A DNA stretch of 64,000 bases from Cyanoderma ruficeps (taxonomy: Eukaryota; Chordata; Aves; Passeriformes; Timaliidae): the NCBI GenBank assembly GCA_008694505.1, contig VZDJ01007753.1, positions 17,829,003-17,893,002 of the forward strand, in the 5' to 3' direction. The notes under the pieces are model-generated. The model saw only the letters and a list, made by a program, of their open reading frames with translations, did not search any database and was not told the origin of the DNA. How positions within the stretch are numbered: the stretch's first letter is position 1; every line of letters begins with the position of its first letter. The position numbers and the translations under genes are program-made. Of the stretch, positions 13,551-64,000 are shown one piece after another.

Positions 13551-16500
13551 AATTACTACTGCACTGACCTAGTTGATCTTATTTTAGACTGAGGTTTATT
13601 ATTCTGAATAGTAAGTTAACTCAGTAAATACAAATTAGGGAAAAAATGACATCAGCCTCCATCAACAAAAGGATTGTGCTACTCCAAATGAAAAGGTTAT
13701 CTATTCTATGTTCATAACTTTATAATGACAGATTTAGCAGAGTTATGATTTGGGTATGAGGATCTGATTTGCATACGAATGCTGTTATCTAGTGGATGTT
13801 GTGTCTCTGTACATTTAGAAATGAAGTTTGCATCTGTATGGTTTGAACTCACATGCAGGCTTCTTCATGTTTTGTGTTGTCTTTCTGAAGCTATTCAAAA
13901 GTGGCTTTGATGATCTGAAAACTATCACAAAGGCATTGTTTGACAAACTTAAAACCTAAACAAAATACTTTGTTTTCCTTCTTGGTTTTGTTATTTCCAA
14001 ACGAAATCTCATTTGCCCTCACAAACAACGAAGACTTGGTCGTTCCATGTCCAGAAGGCCTTGAATGGGAAACAAGGTGCCAGTCAGTACAGAGTCCTCT
14101 GAGTGAGTGCTGCACCATATGCTGGCCATGATACTGCAGGGTAGTCTGCTGCTGCTTTATGTTTCACATGAAACATGAAAACAAAGATCAAGGCTATCAG
14201 CACCTACAAATATTTCAGAAACCTCAAAAGTTTTCTGTAACGTCTTTGCTGAACTCTGGTGAGAGCATTTGCATTGCACTAATCACAGTTCTGCAAATAA
14301 GTTAAATATTTGTTCCACACATTTGCGAAACTGTGGCACAACGTTGCCAGTGTGGCAGCATGGTTCTGATATTCCCCTTACAGGAGCAGCAACTCAATCT
14401 ATGACTAATCAAACAAGAGTTGTATGTGTGGCTTGGATTGAGGTAGTACAGAGTGTGCAAATGTTAATCATTACTAAGCCAAAGTTAACCATTATTTCTG
14501 TTAGGTGTAGATCTTTTAGTGCAGACAGAAATCTCATTTGAAAGTGTTCCTTTGTTATATTTTTCTTAGAGGGATGCAGATGTATGAATGATTCATGGTG
14601 CATGTGAAATTATGCTGTGACCTATAATAATAGCCATTGCTGTATTTTGTTATGAAACCAGATCCAAATTAAATTTAAAATCCAAGTCTATCTGTAAAAT
14701 CTACTGCAAGCTTCCAGATTTTGGCCCAGAATTCCTGCTCTCCAGTGTTTTTAGTCTTTTATTTTTCCAGGTCATCTGTTTTATGGAGAAAGAACATATA
14801 GCCATCTGGGAGATTAGCATATATATTTTATGAAGCAGAGTAGAGCTCTCTCTTTACTGACTCAGATGCTAAAGACCCAGATTTGCAGCCTGCCTCCTAG
14901 CTAGCACAGCACAGTTCATAAAGCTTCTGTTGCCAGTGGCTTACCCCTCTCCTCCTCATCAAGAACAAACCTACACTAAAGTGATGTTGGCAAAGCAGTA
15001 CTCTTCTAAAGAGGGAAAAAAAAAAAACAGTCCAGCTTTAAAGCCATGTAGAGAGGCAATTTTTAATGATAGAAGAATCCATTTGTCAGTAAAGCTTACA
15101 TTGGTCGAGTAGAAATTATCAGCAACTGATCAAACAAATCTGGCTACTGAGGTGAGATTCATCTCCAGAGTGGTACATATGGCTATATCTGGGGATATAG
15201 GCATGGAACAGACCGGTGGTACATCCTCTGAAATGTATAAAAGCCAAATGAGAGTGCTGGGTTAATTTAATATGCAATATAAATTACCACAGGATGTAAA
15301 AGGAGTGAGCTGCAGTAGGACGTGCCAAGGGGCATCTCCTCAATCTTTTATAGTTTCTTACTGTGCTGGTAGAGACGTGCTGTCACTGTAGCTATAGTTG
15401 ACAGTATATTGCAGTATATTTCTAGTGCTGCGGTGTAGTTGGACTGTGCCAGCAGTCTTTCTTTTTTTTCTGGGTGTTCCTCTTCCTTTTGCTTTTTAAT
15501 ACCATTCTGGATTTTTTTTTCTTCACAGAACACAGATATTAGGAGCTTAGACTGCCAACATTTTGATATCTAGTGTAGATTTATAACTATGGACTGCCAA
15601 GTTTTAATAAGTTATAGAGCTGCTAAGGTCAGTGGTAGTCTGCACAAGCCTCTAGAAAACATAGGACAAAAGCTGAAATCATAATCCTAAATTTGTATTA
15701 ATAATGATACTGAATAAGCAGAATACTTTCCATTGCTTCTTAAATCAAAGACTGGGAATAGATTGGCCTTTTTGTTTACCCTCTACTAATCTGTTGGTAG
15801 TTTTAAAATGTAGATGCAAAAATGAGCCTGGATTAAAGGCTTTGGTTCAAAGTCCTCAGTTTGAAGAAAGTTTGAAATAAGTTCAGAGTATCATCTGCAT
15901 TTTGCAGGTTAGACTCCTCTTTTGAAACACATTATAACAAAATACATGTCCAAACTTGAAGAAGCACAGAGTATGTATTCAAATACAGACTTTAAGAACT
16001 GGATCTGTTATATCTAGAATCTAATTCCCATTATTCAGATACGCTGAATAATAATGGAACAGATACAGTTCTTATCTGTTATCTTTTCTACATTTCTTAT
16101 TAGAAAATGTGTAACAAAAAACTTTCAATGTAGCATTTGGGCTATATGCTCGTCAGAAAGGCATTCACCATTTCAAAAATCTTTCTGTATCTTGCCAATG
16201 CTAAAATGTCATCTTTCAAAGACTGCATGCACACAGTCTTTAACGTTCTTTTCATCTACCTTTTGCCAGTTACTGGAATATGAATTTAACATTTACTGAC
16301 AGTTCTATTTACCTTGATGCTAAGAAGAGCCTACCCAGTCTGGTCAGATCTTTTCATTCAGAAACCAGTCTCTGACATGGCTGGTAAAAGATGCCAAGAG
16401 AAGTCTGTGAGAGTGGGAAAATCCTATGATGGCTCTTCAGAGTATTTCCCTGGACAGTTTCCCAGGTCCAGGCACAAGTGACAGGCTTCCTCAGCCAGTC

Positions 16501-18479
16501 ACACCACTTCTGTAGAAACAAACATTAATCACGGGAAATAAAAAATAAAGAAAAAAACCCAAACAAGAAAAGAAAAGAAAAAAAGAGTGTCTTTTGAGAA
16601 GCAAAGCTGTGTACTTTGATATCAAGGCTTTCCACAAGATGGCAGGGTTCTGTCTTGGCAGGTCACTACAGCAGGCAACCTGAGACTCTACAGTAGCAGT
16701 TTTTTTCCTATCATACTTTTCACCATAAGTAATATAACTCTCTACTTTAAGCCTATCAGTGCTCTATAGCAGTGATCAAAATAAGTGGGAAACAGCTGAA
16801 AGACGAGGTCTCTATTTTCTTGTCTCACTTTTTTTTTTATATTACAACATTTAAAGAACCAAATTCATGTGAAGCATAATTTCTCACTGTGTTAATTGAA
16901 GAAATAATTCTTTTTCTACACAAAATTAGACAGAAAATTACTGCATGCAACTGCAATTACTTTAACTAGAAACATTAACAGCAGTCCTTCACATTCCATC
17001 TCACTCATCTATTATTTGAACTCCAAAATGAATACAGTTATTTGTTACCCCTTGTCTACATGTTCAAGACCAGGTAACCTAAAGATGGGATGTTGCTGAA
17101 ACAGCCAGGTGGCTGTCCCTTTCTGTCCCTTTCACCTGTTCTGCTTCCTTGTGCTGGCTTTAACGTCTGTGTGTACAGTCCTAATGCAATTCTGATCAAC
17201 CTAAAAAGCTGATTGAAAACTAGCTGCTTTTACTCAGAGGCTTAGCTTTCAGCCAGATAAATGAGCTGAAATGACTCCACAGCCACACAGTCACTACTGT
17301 TGCAATCAGGAAAGCAGGTCAAGCATGTGACAAGGGGCAGGAAAGTCCCTTTCAGCAACAGAGTAGTATTGGATAAGCTTACACTAATTGTGAAAACACA
17401 CCCTTAAATAACAAAGGAATGCATCCTCAGTTCTGCCCTCGCTGGCAAGAGGCAATGGAGAGAGAGGAGAAAACCTAAAGCTCAGTTTTTAGACAAGTTC
17501 AATCGAAAACTTGTGCTGATGCATGCCTAAATCTTGCATGCATCACACTGAAATGTTAGTTCTGACCTCAACTAGACATGTTTTGCTCTTTATTTGTAAA
17601 ATAAGGATACTAATATATCAGCTCTTTCTAGACCATGTTTGTTTTGTTTCGGTGAGAAATAAAGGCTCTGAAGTTTGGGGGGAAAAGAGAGAAAATAGAG
17701 TAATTGTAGTTCCCAGTAGGGTTCTCTGCAATACTTGTTACTAAGGTTCAGTTGAGATTAGTGTATTCCCAGAGTAAATTCAAATATTTTACAAATAATG
17801 ACAAGGATTTTGAATTAACTCAGGGCATGTTATGCTTAAGATTTTCATCACTCCATTAAAAGACTAAACCCTGGTGCTCCCTATAAAGGTGCTACAGCAT
17901 AATGCAAGGATAAATAAATAGGCAAAACCCCAATGCACAAAATTAAAGAATTACTAGCAGCTACTCTGTACATAAACCAAACCAAAGAGTTCACTTGGGG
18001 ATGAAGAATTTTTTAAAAATCCATCTTGCAGAGAAGAATTGTGAAAATTGCATTTACGAAGCACTACAAAATAACTAAGCCCTACATTTTATGTGTAAGC
18101 GGGAAGACATCAGGTGCGGTCAGGGTACTTGGGCTTCTCGTTTGGTACAAATGGGCTTTGTTATGATGAAACATGAACAGAGAATTTTCATTTCCAGTTT
18201 TAGCACTGAAATTCAAATGAGGATTTAAAAAAAAAAAGAATGGAGTGAAATGCAAAGAAAATCTCACAGTAATATCATAAAGTGCAAACAAATTCTGTTG
18301 ACAAGACCTGGTATCTTCACAAGCTATGAAAACCCTGGTAGCAGGGAGAAGGAATTTGGATTTTTAGGACCGACTAGCTACATGCTGATTGCAAGAGACA
18401 GAAGTAAATTCCGTTAATTTTTAATAAAGGCATTCAGCAGGGATACACCCTCGATAATCTCCTGTAGAAACCATTTAAG
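13551..18479. other. Intergenic DNA upstream of the MAP3K9 island
   Basis: About 4.9 kb of AT-rich DNA. Apart from A-rich simple sequence around 16540-16590 I see no repeat family and no gene. The open frames are short and lack coding character. Distal regulatory elements for either flanking gene could lie here but cannot be picked out from one sequence. Confidence 0.45.
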
Positions 18480-18659
18480 ACCCGTGCTTAAGTTCGGACC
18501 GTTTATGGAAGAGCATGGCCTAAGAGCAAACAGAGGCTTTGTCCGGTTCGCGGCCCGAGCCGCGCTCCAGGTCCGCGGGGCAGCTCCGGTCTCCGCGGGC
18601 CGGGGGACACCGAGCCCGGGGGCGGCGGGGCCGGCCCAGGTGTGCGCCGCCTCCGCCCG

Positions 18660-18673
18660 CCACCAGGTGGCGC
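18660..18673 (+). promoter_or_regulatory. CTCF core consensus match
   Basis: CCACCAGGTGGCGC fits the CTCF core CCASYAGRKGGCRS at every position. It lies at the upstream edge of the MAP3K9 island, about 630 bases before the start codon. Occupancy is inferred from sequence only. Confidence 0.6.
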
Positions 18674-18737
18674 CCGCCCGCTCCGCCCTCGCCCCGCTCT
18701 ACCCCGCCCTTGGCCCGTGTCATGCCCCTTTCTCCAG

Positions 18738-18941
18738 CCAATGAGAAGCGGCGGGGAAGGCGGGGCTCGGAGCGCGCGGCCCAATGCGAAGCGAGAGCTG
18801 ATCAGGCGGGGGCCAATCGGGGGCACACCGGTGAGTGCGCGACTCCGGGGCCGGGGGCCGGGCGGGGAGGGGGCGTGGCCAAGGGGGCGCGGGCCCTCAA
18901 TCAGGTGAGGGCGGTGCTGACGGGCGGCGGCGGCGGCCAAT
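18738..18941 (+). promoter_or_regulatory. MAP3K9: Cluster of four CCAAT boxes (NF-Y type)
   Basis: CCAAT occurs at 18738-18742, 18781-18785, 18813-18817 and 18937-18941, all on the plus strand within a CpG island. Several carry flanks fitting NF-Y (GCCAATGAG, GCCAATCGG, GCCAATGGC). The first three are spaced 43 and 32 bases apart, close to whole helical turns, as in many NF-Y-driven promoters. Confidence 0.6.
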
Positions 18942-19288
18942 GGCCGCGCGGGGGCGGAGCCCGCCCTGCCCTCCCCTCGCGCCGCCGAAGCTGCCAGAGA
19001 GTCAGGTGGCTCCGGGATGCGCGGCGGCGGCGGCAGGAGGCGGAGGCGGGCGCGGAGGAGGCGGCGGATGGGGGGGATGCGACGGCTCCTCCACGGCACA
19101 CCCTGCCTGGTCTCGCCCCTGCCCGCGCTGGGCTGAGGCGGCCCCGCGCCGGGAAGCCTCGGCAGCGGCGGCGGCACCTGGTGCCGGCGGGCGCTGGGCC
19201 GCATGAACAATAGGCGGCGGTCCCGGCCCCGCCGCCCCCCGCAGCGCCCGGCTGCTGCGGGCGCCTCCCCCTATGGAGCAGCCTCGTC

Positions 19289-60361
<41,073 letters not shown>

Positions 60362-60879
60362 GTAAGAGAGGGCCTGGAGGAAGACTCTTTTCCAGGTTCT
60401 AAAACTGGTCATGACCTGGCTCACAGGAGATTTGCCTATCTGCTTGCAAACACCTTTCTGCTTCCAAACTTCTTTCCTGTACCAGAGATGTTAGAGATTC
60501 AGAACAGTTTACAAAATCACATTGGTTCATTTGCTAGCAACTGATGTTTCACTGTCTGCTGTTACGTTTTCAGGTGTATTAGTAAGCTGTCAAACTTCTT
60601 AGCTGTGCAAAACTCTCTGTAGTAGGTTTTCTCTGTTTTAAGGCTCAGCTTTCTGTAGTTTCATATAATATCTGAAACTGCTTCTCTCTTTCAATTCTCA
60701 TATATGCTTTTGCTTTTCTTAAATGCTAGTGCATAAAAAGTATCTGATAAACCCAAGCAAGTATCTTCTCTTCAGTCTTTTGAAAAGGTCATGTACTTGG
60801 AGTGAATCAATCCTGAAAGTGTTTTTTGCAGAAATAGAGGTTGTACCTCTGTTTCTATAGGTTATTGTTTGGTGGCTTC

Positions 60880-60895
60880 TTTTTTTTTTNTTTTT
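60880..60895. repeat. T homopolymer with an undetermined base
   Basis: Sixteen positions are T except N at 60890. The length is not resolved. Confidence 0.95.
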
Positions 60896-61835
60896 GTGTG
60901 TCTGAATTTTTTATATGAGGACTCCAATGAATGATTGCTGCAATGCTATTTTAAACATAGGGCTATTTTTGCCTTCTAAAATATTTAAATGCTTGGTAAT
61001 TTTTAGTGGAGTTTGAGTGTTTCCCCGATAGATTGATAAATTGATGGTTTGACTCTTGGCATGTTTTTTAGCAGGGAGACTAAAATAGCTAGTTATAATC
61101 TTAATTTTTACTATTGTGTGTTCAAGTGTGAAATGCCTGAAAAATTGATGTTTGCATAGTTCATCAGTATTGTAGCCCCCTGCAAGAGGGCCTGAATCTA
61201 TTAAAATATATTCTCTCAGATACTCAAGATATGTTGGCAGGACACTTTGGAGGAACCTTCTTTGACTGCTGTCTATGCTTTATCTGTTCTACAAATGAAG
61301 GATAGGATAGCAGTCTAAGAAATTAAAACAGATGTCACACTTAACAATCATTAATTATGTAAAAGGATGGGAGATCACTGAAGCTGTAAAAAAAACACTT
61401 CTACCTTGAAATCACGTTCTTAGAATTCTGGGAACAGACCTCTTCCATTTTCTGTTCATTACTGTGAAGTCTGAAGCACTGATTGCTTTTGGGCACAGAC
61501 AGCTGGAATGGAGTTGCTTGCAAATTGTGGTTGCTCATAAAACTGTCGTGTTCTCCCTACAGCTGAGATGTTCTGTAGTCCTTAGAGTCTCTCCTAGGGA
61601 GACTTGATACGGATATCGCATTTTGCAGAGTGTCTGAAACATGAGCATGTTGCTGAGAGGGCAGTATGGCTAACATACAGTGAACCACTCCTTGCTGAGA
61701 TCATGCCAGACTCCAGACTTCAATTTCAAGGAAGCAGAGTTGCAGTAAATATTAGTGGCTCAAAAGATAGTTCTTGCTGTTTTTTAGTATTTTGATATTC
61801 TTATTTTACAGGGTAAGGAGATAAAACTTCATTGA

Positions 61836-62757
61836 CTATTTAAGGTTGGGAAAGACTTTTAGAACTGAGTCAAACCATTAACATAGCCTCTACCATGTTC
61901 ACCAGTAAACCATCTCCCCAAGCACCACATCCCCCTATCTTTTGAACATTTCCAGGGATGGCCATTCCACCACCTTCTCGGGCAGCCTATTCCAATGCCT
62001 GACCACCCTTTCAGCGAAGAAATTTCTCCTAATACTTAATCTAGACCTCTCCTAGTGCAACTTGAGGCCATTTCTCTTGTCTCGTTACTTGGCTGAAGAG
62101 GCTGAGCCCCGCCTGGCTAGACCCTCCTTTCAGGGAGTTGTAGACAGTGGTAAGGTCTCTCCCAGCTTCCTTTTCTGCAGGCTAAACTACACCACCTCTC
62201 TCAACTGCTCTTCATATGAGTGACTTTCTAGACCCTTCCCCAGTTCTGTTGCTCTTCTCTGAGCTCCAGCTCCTCGATGTCTTTCTTGTAGTGGAGGTCC
62301 CAGAACACAGGATTTGAGGTGCTGCGTCGCTGGCACAGAGCACAGGAGAATAATCACTTCCCTGCCAGGATGCCTTTGGCTTTCTTGGCCACCTGGGTGC
62401 ACTGCTGGCTCATGTTCAGCTGCCTGTTGACCAGCATCCCCAGATCCTTTTCCACCAAGCAGCTTTCCAGCCACTCGTCCTCGTTGATGGGGATGAGTAG
62501 CATTGCATGGGGTTGTTGTGACCAAAGTGCAGAACCCAACATTTCACCTTACTGTACCTTTTACAGTTGGCCTTGATTCATCATCATCATCATGCAGCTT
62601 GTCCAGATCCCTCTGCCGAGCCTTCCTGCCCTCCAGCAGATCAACACTTCCACCCAACTCGGTGTCACTGCAAACTGACTGAAAGTGCCCTCAATCCTCC
62701 TATACAGATCACTGATAAAAATATTAAACAGAGCCAACCCAAATATTGAACCCTGAG
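61836..62757 (-). repeat. CR1 LINE 3' end with ORF2 remnant (minus strand), about 0.92 kb
   Basis: The longest CR1 copy in the window. From low to high coordinates it runs from the 3' end ('TTTAAGGTTGGGAAAGACTT') through 'GGCAGCCTATTCCAATGCCT' and 'GAAGAAATTTCTCCTAATAC' into ORF2. On the minus strand the translation shows EKDLGMLVNRQLNMSQQC and KGLESHSYEEQLREV, which are conserved blocks of the CR1 ORF2 C-terminal region, broken into different frames. It is 5' truncated and inactive. A short (TCA)n run lies at 62577-62593 within it. Confidence 0.9.
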
Positions 62758-64000
62758 AAAATTGGGGTAAAGTGAAGAGCTAAACTTAGGACAGAGAAGC
62801 TGAGTTCAAGTATTTTCCATAATGCTGTTCTGGTAGCAGAAGTGCTGCTGTTACTGGTGCTTGTGGGACTTTGTGATCCAGGGAACTTTTATCTTCATAA
62901 TTTTTATCACTTTCCATGTATTCTTCACAGGAGATAATTCCAAGTTGATTCACTGCATTGTGAGAATTGCAGTGACCTATAATTAACATTAAGTAAAGGC
63001 AGTCATGAAAAGATGATACAGTGATTATTCATGCTTCTCTGTTTATCTTTGAACATCAAGAATATGCACAGCAGCAGAAGGGTTTTGTGCTGAATTGCAG
63101 AGACTGGATGAAGCTTTATATTGGACTAGTTCTGTGGCAGTTCAGTTGTGATCTTACATTATGTTCTCAAGGATATACTGTGAAGTTTTAACTGTCTTTG
63201 AACTTGGCATTGATTAGTCACAGACTTACTATGGCATGGGTGCCGGTCACCCTGCTTTTCACACAGGTTACTAATTTTACAGAAGGTGATAGTGAATGTG
63301 ACTTAAAATCTTTAGCAGTTAGCTCTTGAAATCTTGCAATCTAAAATAGGGGAAGACCTGGCAACAGACATTTTTTTTATTCACTCCAGTATTGTATTAA
63401 TGTCTCAACATTATTACAGAATGGTATTGAGACAGCAGACATGCTGTCTTGCAGTTGTAGGAAAGTTTTTTGCAATTTTCTGAGCAGATAAACCTTGTCA
63501 TCTTACCATTCCTAAAAAGAGGTGCATTTGACTTCCCAGTAGAAAAAGGCAACAGAAAAGTGGCTCAGTCATAATACAACAAAGTAAGTAACAACCTTCT
63601 AGTTAGTTATTCTAAATAGATTACAGGTTAGAAGTCTTTAGGTTCCTGAGTTGTTATGTTGGTGATTGGAATATAGTTTTAGTGCTAGTGCTTTCAAATC
63701 ATTCTCTTTCCTTAGGGCAATAGCAGACAATACTGCTCTAGTAGTAACATTCTCCAAGTCAGCATGTTTTGAATTGTTTTCAAATGCACCCTACTGTCTA
63801 ATTAAAATGATGTGCAACAATCATCTGGACAGGTCTTTGAGGTCTTCTTGTGATTTGGGGGAAAAAGGGAAGGAGCAAAAAATAAAAGGGAAGGATGAAA
63901 ATTTTATAACCTTAAGGCAAACGTCGCAGGCCTTGAAATTATTCTGGTAGCAATTTATCTTCCTGTCCAGATTAAGGTGCACTTTGACAGTAACAGCAAA

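Larger units (their letters stand above)
60362..64000 (+). other. MAP3K9: MAP3K9 intron 8 (partial)
   Basis: An intron beginning with GTAAGA and running off the right edge. It contains the T run with an undetermined base at 60880-60895 and the long CR1 copy at 61836-62757. I found no exon in it. Confidence 0.8.

Noticed and set aside
13950..14131. Short frames near 13890-14131 on both strands
   Set aside because: Complementary open frames of 60-75 codons in AT-rich DNA, no family resemblance, no splice support.
62187..62542. Minus-strand frames of 62 and 112 codons
   Set aside because: They are remnants of CR1 ORF2, not host genes.
60362..64000. Search for MAP3K9 exon 9
   Set aside because: No segment with an AG acceptor encodes the expected Leu-Lys-Ser-Leu-Val-Asp-Gly start; the exon must lie to the right of the window.

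Overview
The window looks like nuclear DNA from a bird. The grounds are intron-split vertebrate genes, several interspersed repeats with the structure of avian CR1 LINEs (one keeps the ATTCTATGAT 3' end), and short GC-rich promoter islands in otherwise AT-rich DNA. Species cannot be told from the sequence alone. There is no bacterial, CRISPR, plasmid or phage content, and I found no undescribed multi-gene system.

Layout. At the left edge, on the minus strand, is the first coding exon of PCNX1 (pecanex homologue 1; 378-530) in a CpG island, with the start of intron 1 running off the left end. The right two thirds hold the 5' part of MAP3K9 (mixed-lineage kinase 1, MLK1) on the plus strand: eight coding exons between 19289 and 60361. 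All seven internal junctions join in frame with GT-AG borders. They encode residues 1-579 plus two bases of the next codon: SH3, kinase domain, double leucine zipper, CRIB and the start of the Ser/Pro-rich tail. Exon 9 and the rest of the C-terminal half lie beyond 64000. The two genes are head to head, as they are in human 14q24, with about 18.8 kb between their start codons.

The intergenic region (about 900-18480) has no recognisable protein gene. It holds three CR1 fragments, simple repeats, a poly-G run interrupted by an N, and a small isolated CpG-dense patch near 12150-12265. The MAP3K9 CpG island (about 18500-20080) carries a sequence fitting the CTCF core consensus, four same-strand CCAAT boxes, GC boxes and two overlapping upstream ORFs. 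The MAP3K9 introns (0.7-19.8 kb) hold an 11-bp x 7 G-rich minisatellite, an A/C tract facing a T/G tract as an imperfect inverted repeat, a probable LTR-type avian repeat, a badly decayed old CR1/L3-like ORF2 segment, and two further CR1 copies.

The genes are neighbours but not known partners. PCNX1 is a multipass membrane protein of the pecanex family. MAP3K9 is a cytosolic MAP3K that phosphorylates MKK4/MKK7 upstream of JNK and is activated by Rac/Cdc42-type GTPases through its CRIB motif and zipper dimerisation. Most other long reading frames are GC-rich shadows or chance frames.
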